A stretch of DNA of 43,942 nucleotides, taken from positions 1 through 43,942 of the forward strand of contig JAACFJ010000001.1 in assembly GCA_009937505.1 (NCBI GenBank), written 5' to 3'. This DNA comes from Gammaproteobacteria bacterium (GTDB lineage: Bacteria; Pseudomonadota; Gammaproteobacteria; Steroidobacterales; Woeseiaceae). Under the pieces are notes generated by a model. The model saw only the letters and a list, made by a program, of their open reading frames with translations. It was not told where the DNA came from and ran no database searches. A program made the translations under genes and the position numbers. Position 1 is the first letter of the stretch; each line of letters begins with the position of its first letter. Positions 35,407-43,942 of the stretch are shown piece after piece.

Positions 35407-35915
35407 GATTCTCTGCTCTTTGCCATCAATGCCACCTTCTTGCGGCCGTTTTCCAGCGTCTGCGTGCCGACCGTGCGAAATCCGTAGCCTTCGTGAAAAC
35501 GCATGGACGATTCGTTGGGGGGAACCAGGTTCACCTCGCAGGTCAGCACGCCGGCACTAGCCGGCAGGCTCGCCTCGAAGTCATGATACAGGCGCGTTGC
35601 AAGCCCTAGCCGCCGGGCGTTCCCGGCAACCGCGACGCGATCGATATAGCCGAAATCCTCGTATGCCGCGCAGAACCACCGGTAATTCGGGCTGGCGTAG
35701 GTGGTTCCGGGGCGCATGCCGATGAGGAAACCGGCGAATGCCTCGCTGCGTAAGGCCACCCTGAAATACGCTGCATTTGCAGCGAACCAGCGCATCTGGT
35801 CGAGATCCACACTGTTGACCGCGGGAACCGAGGCTTCATTGAGTTGCAGCACACTCTCGAGGTCGGTTGCCTCGACATTGCGAAAGGTGATGGTTGTTTC
35901 CGGCTCGGCTTTCAT
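35403..35915 (-). CDS. GNAT-family N-acetyltransferase
   Basis: A 170-residue acetyltransferase. Motif A/CoA-binding is seen in YIDRVAVAGNARRLGLATRLYHDF, with the R/Q-x-x-G-x-G/A segment here RRLGLA; the C-terminal motif B is VNLVPPNESSMRFHEGYGFRTVG. The N-terminus (ITFRNVEATDLESVLQLNEASVPAVNSVD) is typical. It donates an acetyl group from acetyl-CoA to an amine; the substrate cannot be predicted. It is first in a two-gene unit with the enoyl-reductase-like gene. Confidence 0.92.
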   Translation of the reverse strand: MKAEPETTITFRNVEATDLESVLQLNEASVPAVNSVDLDQMRWFAANAAYFRVALRSEAFAGFLIGMRPGTTYASPNYRWFCAAYEDFGYIDRVAVAGNARRLGLATRLYHDFEASLPASAGVLTCEVNLVPPNESSMRFHEGYGFRTVGTQTLENGRKKVALMAKSRES

Positions 35916-36069
35916 AATCGATTTGCGTATACTGCGCCTCAGGCGGCATTCGATCCAGTCGACGCTAATGAGACCGCCAACCTCGCTACTTTATTCCTGC
36001 CCGGTGCCGTTTGTACCGTGCCGGGCGGCTGTGGTCCGGCAGAATTCTAGCTAAACCAGGAAGACTCCT

Positions 36070-37806
36070 ATGTTGAAGATCGTTCATGCCCGGCCGTTTA
36101 TCTGGCTTGCCATCTGCGCGCTCGGCGTGGCTGCGTGCGGCAAGTCCACCGAGGAACCGGAAATTGCCTCGCCACTCACCGACAACAGCGGCTTGCTGCG
36201 CTATGTCCCGGCGGACACGCCCTACGTGTTCGGTACGGTTGCACCGCCACCCGACGAGTTCATGGACAGGATAGAGCCGAAGGTGGACCGTTTGCTGAAG
36301 GCCCAGTCCGAATTTCTGAGGGTCGTCGCAAGCGAGGTACAGACCGGGGACGGCGAGGATTCGGCAGAGGCGGAACCGATTGGAGCGGTGATGGATGAGC
36401 TCCGGTCTCTGATGTCGCTGGAGGGCCTGAGAGAAGCCGGTGTGACGCGGGACTCAACGGTCATACTCTACGGCAACGGCTTGTTGCCCGTGCTGCGCGT
36501 AGCGTTGAGTGATGCGAGTCTGTTCGAAGACCTGATCAGCCGCATCGAAGCGGAGGCGGGCGAACAGCTGCCGGTAGCGGAAGTCGACGGTAATCCCTAT
36601 CGCTATGTCGAAGACGAGGGGATTCGCTTGGTCATAGCCACCATCGGTAATGAGTTCGTGCTGACCGCTGCGCCCGAGAGCCTCGACGATGCGGCGCTGG
36701 CCCGCCTGTTGGGCCTGACTCTGCCTGCGGAGAGCATTGCAGACAGCGGCAAATTGCGTGATATAGCGAATGAGTACGGCTACCTTCACGAGTACGTGGG
36801 TCTCGTCGATACGGTCCGTCTGGCGGACACTTTCATAGAGGAGCCCGAAGGTCTCGACGCGCGGCTGCTCGACATCATGGGTTACGACGCCGGCGCGCTC
36901 AGCGACGTCTGCAAGGCCGAGCTTCGATCGCTGGCGAAAATCGCGCCGCGAGTCGTTGCGGGCTACGAGGAGGTTTCGGCCGGGAAAATCCGTTCCACAA
37001 CGGTCGTCGAACTCCGCGACGACATCGCCGCCGAAATTACCGCGTTTGCCGCACCGGTTCCCGGGCTGGGCCGAATCTACGACGGCCTGTTTTCCCTGGG
37101 AATGAGCCTGAAAGCCGAAGCGATTCGGTCATTTTTCGACACCCACGTTGCGGCACTCAGGGAGAACCCGTGGGAGTGCGAGCACCTGGCAGACGCTCAG
37201 GACGGACTGTTTGCCGCCAGCGAACAGGCGCTCGCCCAGCCTGTGCCGCCCGTGCTCTACGATTTCCACGGCTTCCTGCTTGTCGTCGAAGATATGGAGG
37301 GATTTGACTTCGGCCGGAAACAGCCCCCGGAGTCCCTGGACGCCAGTTTCCTGCTGGCAATCGACAATGCGCAGGGATTACTGGCCATGGGCCAGGCGAT
37401 GATTCCCCAGCTCGCCGAAATGAACATCGAACCGGACGGTAAAGCCCGTCGATTCGATCTTCCCGAGGCAGAGGCAGGCGCGGAGAGCGCCTGGATTGCG
37501 CTGACCGACTCGGCGATCGCGCTCTCGGTGAGCGAAGACGGTGAGACAGTCCTGCCGGCGATGCTCAAGGCAGAGGGCGTTACACCTCCACCGTTCATGA
37601 GCATGGGGCTTGACGGTGCGCGATACTATACGGCGCTCGCAGCGGCGATGCGTGAGGACGACGACGAGGAGATGTCGGAGGAAATGCGCGAGGCCCTGTC
37701 CGATGTCATGACAGTGGCAGCCGACTTTTACGAGCGCCTGCAGATCGACGTGACATTTACGGATCGAGGCATCGAGATAGACACCGACATGAGCCTCGCC
37801 GACTGA
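36070..37806 (+). CDS. Large envelope lipoprotein, unknown function
   Basis: A 578-residue protein, MLKIVHARPFIWLAICALGVAAC as lipoprotein signal (Cys23). The mature protein is acidic and resembles DUF3352-type envelope proteins by pattern only: LLRYVPADTPYVFGTVAPPP at the start, STVILYGNGLLPVLRVALSD and YRYVEDEGIRLVIATIGNEF in the middle, which look like repeated beta strands. A C-terminal region has a conspicuous acidic cluster (REDDDEEMSEEMREALSD). No catalytic motif is visible. AGGAAGA precedes the ATG. A small secreted phosphatase-like protein gene follows after 33 bases. Confidence 0.8.
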   Translation: MLKIVHARPFIWLAICALGVAACGKSTEEPEIASPLTDNSGLLRYVPADTPYVFGTVAPPPDEFMDRIEPKVDRLLKAQSEFLRVVASEVQTGDGEDSAEAEPIGAVMDELRSLMSLEGLREAGVTRDSTVILYGNGLLPVLRVALSDASLFEDLISRIEAEAGEQLPVAEVDGNPYRYVEDEGIRLVIATIGNEFVLTAAPESLDDAALARLLGLTLPAESIADSGKLRDIANEYGYLHEYVGLVDTVRLADTFIEEPEGLDARLLDIMGYDAGALSDVCKAELRSLAKIAPRVVAGYEEVSAGKIRSTTVVELRDDIAAEITAFAAPVPGLGRIYDGLFSLGMSLKAEAIRSFFDTHVAALRENPWECEHLADAQDGLFAASEQALAQPVPPVLYDFHGFLLVVEDMEGFDFGRKQPPESLDASFLLAIDNAQGLLAMGQAMIPQLAEMNIEPDGKARRFDLPEAEAGAESAWIALTDSAIALSVSEDGETVLPAMLKAEGVTPPPFMSMGLDGARYYTALAAAMREDDDEEMSEEMREALSDVMTVAADFYERLQIDVTFTDRGIEIDTDMSLAD

Positions 37807-37839
37807 TGGGCTTGAGGTTGGAAATGGAGGGGAAATAGC

Positions 37840-38379
37840 GTGCGAAGACGGATCAGTGCATTGACAATACTTGCCCTGGCGTTCGGGGCCGTCGCCCAGG
37901 AACCGGATCTGACGCAGGTTACGAGTCTCACGGTCGACCTCAAACAGGTCGTCCAGTACGGGACTGTTTCCCCGGTCGATGGCATCTCGTCCGCCGGCCA
38001 GCCGGACAAGGCAGCGCTCGAAGTGTTTATGGATGCCGGCTACGCCACCGTGATCGATATGCGGGCGGAGGACGAAGATCGCGGTTTCGAAGAAGCTCAG
38101 TTCGTCGAAGATCTGGGCATGCACTACGTCGCGTTCCCGATTGCAAGCGAGGATGCTGTTTCATTCGATAGCGCCCGCAAGCTCGACGAACTCCTGCAGG
38201 AATATCCGGGACCGGTGCTCGTGCACTGCGCCAGTGGCAACCGGGTCGGCGCGCTGCTCGCCTTGAGGGCCAGCCTGCACGGTGCCGATGACGAGCAAGC
38301 CCTGCAGCTCGGACGCGAAGGCGGACTTACCAGGCTCGAGGGCGTCGTTCGGAAGCGGCTCGCCGAGGACGACAAGTAG
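37840..38379 (+). CDS. Secreted phosphatase/rhodanese-like protein (DUF442-like)
   Basis: A 179-residue protein starting at GTG 37840 with GGAGGGG 8 bases before it. It has a signal peptide (MRRRISALTILALAFGAVA) and should be periplasmic. After VSPVDGISSAGQPDKAAL it shows YATVIDMRAEDEDRGFEEA and the active-site loop VLVHCASGNRVGALLALR. The loop is C-X4-R, one residue shorter than the C-X5-R of tyrosine phosphatases and like the DUF442/rhodanese group, so the reaction may be sulfur transfer rather than dephosphorylation. It follows the large lipoprotein and converges with nirS across a hairpin. Confidence 0.82.
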   Translation: MRRRISALTILALAFGAVAQEPDLTQVTSLTVDLKQVVQYGTVSPVDGISSAGQPDKAALEVFMDAGYATVIDMRAEDEDRGFEEAQFVEDLGMHYVAFPIASEDAVSFDSARKLDELLQEYPGPVLVHCASGNRVGALLALRASLHGADDEQALQLGREGGLTRLEGVVRKRLAEDDK

Positions 38380-38398
38380 GCGGCAACCGGGCTGGTAA

Positions 38399-38426
38399 GG
38401 CGAAGGCTGCATTGGCAGCCTTCGCC
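38399..38426. terminator. Perfect 12-bp hairpin between convergent genes
   Basis: GGCGAAGGCTGC (38399-38410) and GCAGCCTTCGCC (38415-38426) form a perfect stem with a 4-base loop. It lies between the stops of the DUF442-like gene and nirS, so it can end both transcripts; neither side has a long T-run. Confidence 0.8.
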
Positions 38427-38434
38427 GGTCAATG

Positions 38435-40600
<2,166 letters not shown>

Positions 40601-40608
40601 TCAATCCG

Positions 40609-42831
40609 CTACCACGTCATATCGATACCGACGCTGAAGCTGCGGCCGGGACGGGAGAGGTAAGGGATAACGGGGTTGTCGGGCGCGAGGCCGCGCACGT
40701 CGGTCCACGCCCAGTAGGTCTTGTCGGTAAGATTCATTGCGCCGGCCCTGGCCGTCAGCGCACGGCCGATTCTCCAGGCGACATAGACGTCGAAAATTGC
40801 ATGGCCTGGCGCCTCGAATAGTTCGCCGCCGGTCTCGTCGCGCGCGCTCCAGTCATCGGTGAAGGTACCGCGCAGGGATGTTCGCAAACGGCCTCCCGGG
40901 GATTGCCAGTCGATGCTTGCCACTGCCTGGGGTGGTCCGACGGAATTCAGGGGCTGGCCGTTATCCAGGTTTTCGCTTTGAGCGACAAACAGACCACCAT
41001 GCAGGGTCAGGCCCTCGGCAATCATTGGCATGTTGAGGGTCGCGCCGGCCTCGATGCCCTCGATCACGGCACTGGCAATATTTTGTGACTGGAACAGTAT
41101 CCGGCCGCTGGCCGGGTCGATGCCGAGGCGCACCTTCGACTCGATAAAGTCCGTGTACTCCGTGCGAAAGATGGATAGGTGGGCTGTGCCGCCCGTTCCG
41201 CGCCAGCGCGCACCGAGATCGAAGCCATCCGATCGTTCCGACCGGAGGTCCGGATTGGGCACCGCGCGAATGTTGAACAGCGGTAGTTCGAGACTGATAT
41301 TTGCGTCCTCATAAGGGGGTGCCCGAAAGCCGCGCGAATATTGCAGGTAAATTTCTGATGACGGCGTGACGTGATAGATGAGCCCTAATTTGGGTGACAG
41401 TTCCGACTCCGAAATCGACACCGGATCGGCGAACGGATAGTCCGCTGCGTACATCGGGTCGATACTCGGACGCATTTCGTAATGATCAGCCCGAAGCGCT
41501 GCAGTGATCGACCAGCGGCCGATGGTCACCGCGTCTTCGATAAACGCGCCCCATTCGGTGGTCGTGCTGTTGGGGAAGTCCCGCAGTGGGAATACTTCGC
41601 CGAGCAATACGTTGCTCTGTTGCCCGTCAGCCAGGCCGGTTTCCAGGCCGTCCCGATACTCTTCGGTTTCGCGGCGCTTGATCTCGAGGCCGTAACTGAC
41701 GCGGTGGGTAAAACGGCCAGCGATCAGGCGCTTTTGCAGGTTAGCCTCGAACCCCGTCGCCTCCTGCTCGAAGGAAAAATACCGGTCGATGGCAACGGGC
41801 CGGGTTGCGAGTGCGCGCTCGTCGTATGTCTGCTGCGCAATATCGGACGCCTGGTACCAGGCTCTCAGGACCCCGTCGTCAGCCAGGTGGCCGCCGCTAT
41901 TGAACCCGAACTCGAGGGTGGCGATGTCGCTCTCGTAATTGTCATCGCCGCGCAATGCGGTAGTGCTGCGGAAGCGGCCGCTGCCCAGTATCGACAGCGA
42001 ATCCGAACGTACATCACTTTCCCGGTGATACACCGCCGCCCGCCAGGTATTGCCCCTGGCGTCATCGGCAGCGAGCTTGACCAGCGCCGAGCGGCTTTCG
42101 AAATTCCGTCGGTCGAGGTTGGTATCAATGGCACTTGTGTCTGACTCGCGGCCGTCGCTCGATGACAGGCCGGCAAGAACGGCCAGCGAATCGGAGGCGA
42201 CGGCGTGCATCGCCGTTGCATTCAGGCTCGCGTTATCTTCGCGCCAGCTGGAAATCAGTCTGCCGCCCTGGCGTCCCGTGCGGACCAGGCGCCGGGGGTC
42301 GATCGTTCTCATCGCGACCACGCCGCCGATTGCGGAGCTGCCGTAGAGTGCCGATGCCGGGCCGTGCAGAACCTCGATCTGCTCGACGAAGCCTGCATTG
42401 ACCAGGTCGCGAGTCGCATTGGAAAAATTGCCGACGTCGAATTGGTCGCTGAGCGGTACACCGTCCATGAGAATGGCGACGCGATTCCCGCTTATTCCGC
42501 GAATGTTGATGCTCTCGGATCCGAACCGCGAGCCGTCGGACTCGTAGTCGATACCCGGCGCGTAGCGGAATACGTCGGCCATGGAACTGCCGAGTTCGAA
42601 GCGAATGTCCTCGTCGACGAAGACGCTCACGTTGGCCGCGATATCACTGCGCGGGCGCTCGTGCTTGTTGGCGACGACGACGATCTCATCAATGAGTGAC
42701 GGCGGTGTCGTATCGGTTTCGGTATCGCGGGTTTCGTCGGCTGTCGCTGCGCTGGCAGCAAACGCCAGTGAGGTGGCGAGCACCAGAACTTCTCGCCATC
42801 GCGACCTTTGCAGTTCCCGGCTTTGCATCAT
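40609..42831 (-). CDS. TonB-dependent receptor, hemoglobin/heme-receptor-like
   Basis: A 740-residue outer-membrane transporter. A signal peptide ends near SAATADE; the TonB box is LIDEIVVVANK (about 46-56). The plug has INIRGISGNRVAILMDGVPL and IEVLHGPASALYGSSAIGGVVAMRT, patterns of the TonB-hemoglobin/transferrin group. The barrel has a FRAP motif (about 500) and NPDL (about 526), ending in the C-terminal aromatic SVGIDMTW. The His usually found between FRAP and NPDL in heme receptors is absent, so the ligand is not proven; heme, a siderophore or another metal complex could be imported. It is the first gene of the transcript with nirS, under an FNR/Dnr-type box. Two ATGs, 42831 and 42828, are possible. 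Confidence 0.9.
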   Translation of the reverse strand: MMQSRELQRSRWREVLVLATSLAFAASAATADETRDTETDTTPPSLIDEIVVVANKHERPRSDIAANVSVFVDEDIRFELGSSMADVFRYAPGIDYESDGSRFGSESINIRGISGNRVAILMDGVPLSDQFDVGNFSNATRDLVNAGFVEQIEVLHGPASALYGSSAIGGVVAMRTIDPRRLVRTGRQGGRLISSWREDNASLNATAMHAVASDSLAVLAGLSSSDGRESDTSAIDTNLDRRNFESRSALVKLAADDARGNTWRAAVYHRESDVRSDSLSILGSGRFRSTTALRGDDNYESDIATLEFGFNSGGHLADDGVLRAWYQASDIAQQTYDERALATRPVAIDRYFSFEQEATGFEANLQKRLIAGRFTHRVSYGLEIKRRETEEYRDGLETGLADGQQSNVLLGEVFPLRDFPNSTTTEWGAFIEDAVTIGRWSITAALRADHYEMRPSIDPMYAADYPFADPVSISESELSPKLGLIYHVTPSSEIYLQYSRGFRAPPYEDANISLELPLFNIRAVPNPDLRSERSDGFDLGARWRGTGGTAHLSIFRTEYTDFIESKVRLGIDPASGRILFQSQNIASAVIEGIEAGATLNMPMIAEGLTLHGGLFVAQSENLDNGQPLNSVGPPQAVASIDWQSPGGRLRTSLRGTFTDDWSARDETGGELFEAPGHAIFDVYVAWRIGRALTARAGAMNLTDKTYWAWTDVRGLAPDNPVIPYLSRPGRSFSVGIDMTW

Positions 42832-42919
42832 GATCAGCCCGTTGTCAGAGGTTTGGTCAATTCCCGGCGCGTGTGTCGGGAAACAAAACCAAAGGTAGGC
42901 CTGGGGGTGCGACTCCGCC

Positions 42920-42933
42920 TTGATCCAGGTCAA
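42920..42933. promoter_or_regulatory. FNR/Dnr-type operator
   Basis: TTGAT-CCAG-GTCAA differs from the FNR/Dnr/Anr consensus (TTGAT-N4-ATCAA) by one base. It lies in the 170-base region between the TonB receptor gene and the divergent Crp/Fnr gene. For the TonB-nirS transcript, a possible -10 (TACCTT, minus strand, 42892-42897) is centred exactly 32 bases from the box centre, the class II activation geometry. Confidence 0.7.
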
Positions 42934-43004
42934 GGACACCCGTCCTTCGTGTACTGCACTGTCCGTTACCTTGGCGCCCTGATCGATTGGCGGAGACCGG
43001 TGCA

Positions 43005-43727
43005 ATGATGCAAAGCCGCGTGGTGCTAGACTCGCTTCCCATGGACAAGAGTTCGGCCCTCTATGAATCCGTTCGCAGTCATTACCTGTTTGCGGGTCTT
43101 GATGAAGACGATTTTGAGCGGCTGGCGAGCGCCATGTCGGTCAAGGACCTGGACCCGGGACAGGTGCTGTTTCACCGTGGAGATCCGGCCGACCGGTTCT
43201 ATTACGTTGACACCGGATTGATCGAACTCAGCCTGATTTCCGCGACCGGGGACAAAAAGACCCTGGAGGTCGTCAATCCCGGGAGGACCTTCGGCGAGGC
43301 CGTGACATTCATGCGGGATATCAAGTTCCCGGTTACGGCTGAAGCGCTGCAGGCTTCACAACTCTGCGAAATCCCCAACCGGGCCTACCTCGAATTGCTT
43401 CATGCGAATGGTGATGCCTGCATGCGGCTACTGGCCGATCTCTCTCGACATCTGCACGCGCTTGTTCGCGAGATAGAAAATCTCTCGATCCAGAATGCCG
43501 GCCACAGGCTTGCAAGCTACATCACGGATCACATTGTCGATTCGCGAGATGGCGACCAGGCAACGGCGAGGCTCGAGTTACCGCGTCACGTCATCGCCTC
43601 GCGGTTGTCGATCAAGCCGGAGACCCTGTCCCGGTTGCTGCGCAACCTCGTCGACGAGGGCATCGTTTCCATCGAGGATCGTGTGGTCTTCATCCACAGC
43701 CTCTCGCGGCTGCGGCCGTACGACTGA
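43005..43727 (+). CDS. Crp/Fnr-family regulator, Dnr-like
   Basis: A 240-residue regulator with an N-terminal cNMP-binding-like beta barrel (LDPGQVLFHRGDPADRFYYVDTG, PGRTFGEAVTFM) and a C-terminal winged helix. The recognition helix is IKPETLSRLLRNL: Glu206, Ser209 and Arg210 match the E-xx-S-R pattern of FNR, Anr and Dnr, which read TTGAT sites. There is no N-terminal cysteine cluster, so it is not an oxygen-sensing [4Fe-4S] FNR. The pattern LSIQN.A.HR..SY and FYY..TG is Dnr-like; Dnr senses NO through heme. ATG 43005 has GGAGA 9 bases upstream; a later ATG (43041) gives the shorter Dnr length. It probably controls the divergent TonB-nirS unit. Confidence 0.9.
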   Translation: MMQSRVVLDSLPMDKSSALYESVRSHYLFAGLDEDDFERLASAMSVKDLDPGQVLFHRGDPADRFYYVDTGLIELSLISATGDKKTLEVVNPGRTFGEAVTFMRDIKFPVTAEALQASQLCEIPNRAYLELLHANGDACMRLLADLSRHLHALVREIENLSIQNAGHRLASYITDHIVDSRDGDQATARLELPRHVIASRLSIKPETLSRLLRNLVDEGIVSIEDRVVFIHSLSRLRPYD

Positions 43728-43749
43728 CGGTCACAAGAAAACGGGCGTC

Positions 43750-43773
43750 CAAAACGGGCTGCGCCGCGTTTTG
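43750..43773 (+). terminator. Hairpin after the Crp/Fnr gene
   Basis: CAAAACGGGC and GCCGCGTTTTG pair with one bulge and a 3-base loop, 23 bases after the stop codon. The T's lie within the stem, so it is a moderate candidate for a terminator. Confidence 0.45.
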
Positions 43774-43819
43774 TGAACCCACTACGTGGCTTCTCTTCCC
43801 AGCCACTGCCCACCAACAA

Positions 43820-43843
43820 AAAAACCGCCTCGCGGCGGTTTTT
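43820..43843 (-). terminator. Rho-independent terminator of ssrA
   Basis: On the minus strand AAAAACCGCC pairs with GGCGGTTTTT around a 4-base loop, and the T-run continues for two more bases. It begins about 8 bases after the tmRNA 3' end. Confidence 0.85.
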
Positions 43844-43850
43844 CTGATGT

Positions 43851-43942
43851 TGGTGGAGGTGGTGGGAATCGAACCCACGTCCGCAAGCCCTACGCTACGA
43901 GCTCTACATGCTTATTCCGTCTTTAATCTCACTGTGGGCTAC
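43851..43942 (-). ncRNA. ssrA: tmRNA, 3' part (cut by window end)
   Basis: The minus strand ends in GGACGTGGGTTCGATTCCCACCACCTCCACCA, written here as its parts: the T-arm GTGGGTTCGATTCCCAC and the acceptor end with encoded CCA at 43853-43851. Before it, GCATGTAGAGCTCGTAGCG and GGCTTGCGGACG are the conserved last part of the tmRNA pseudoknot region and the strand leading to the acceptor. Only the 3' 92 bases lie in the window; the tag reading frame and the 5' end are beyond the right edge. tmRNA rescues stalled ribosomes with SmpB and tags the peptide for proteolysis. Confidence 0.92.

Noticed and set aside
42987-43727. An oxygen-sensing FNR as identity of the regulator
   Set aside because: There is no N-terminal cysteine cluster for a [4Fe-4S] centre, so a Dnr-like protein is favoured.

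Overview
The window looks like a chromosomal segment of a free-living, fairly GC-rich gammaproteobacterium. The evidence is the order SRP RNA-dnaX-ybaB-recR, an Orn-type oligoribonuclease, a ppsA/ppsR divergent pair, a Prc/Tsp protease, a one-piece tmRNA, and CRP- and FNR-type operators. An uncultured marine or sediment lineage of the Woeseia/Steroidobacter kind would fit, but that is inference. Almost every base is in a gene, most genes are unidirectional blocks of one to four, and no insertion sequence, prophage, integron or CRISPR array is visible.

Layout. 1-3 kb: a minus-strand acyl-CoA block (crotonase of the ECHDC3 type, DmdB-like acyl-CoA ligase, CoA-binding protein). 3-5 kb: a patch of small or damaged genes, with the C-terminal stump of a di-heme peroxidase, a cupin, a secreted protein broken by one base in a G run, and a cysteine-less HMA-fold protein. 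5-9 kb: a secreted two-repeat protein, an M28 peptidase and a cation/Ca2+ exchanger. 8.9-12 kb: SRP RNA and the replication/repair cluster dnaX-ybaB-recR-HIT. 12-15 kb: rsgA divergent from orn, a DUF938 methyltransferase and an SH3-domain envelope protein. 15-18.3 kb: PEP synthase and its bifunctional regulator. 18.3-25 kb: a DUF1249 protein, a coiled-coil protein, Prc protease with a small secreted protein downstream, and several small membrane or soluble proteins, two of them behind good CRP-like sites. 25-29 kb: a minus-strand gluzincin/AAA-ATPase/FHA block. 29-36 kb: envelope lipoproteins, an NlpC/P60 hydrolase, a glutamine amidotransferase, SrkA kinase, DUF1684, an enoyl-reductase-like protein and a GNAT. 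36-38.4 kb: a large lipoprotein and a secreted phosphatase/rhodanese-like protein.

The most coherent special system is at 38.4-43.7 kb. Cytochrome cd1 nitrite reductase (nirS) lies directly behind a heme-receptor-like TonB-dependent transporter, and a Dnr-like Crp/Fnr regulator is divergent from both. A near-consensus FNR/Dnr box (TTGAT-N4-GTCAA) sits in the divergent promoter region. This NirS is unusual: it has an apparent lipobox, so it may be membrane-anchored, and a second c-type cytochrome domain in front of the normal one. None of the heme d1 maturation genes (nirF, D/L/G/H, J, E) is in the window, so they must be elsewhere if the enzyme works. The right edge cuts the ssrA (tmRNA) gene.
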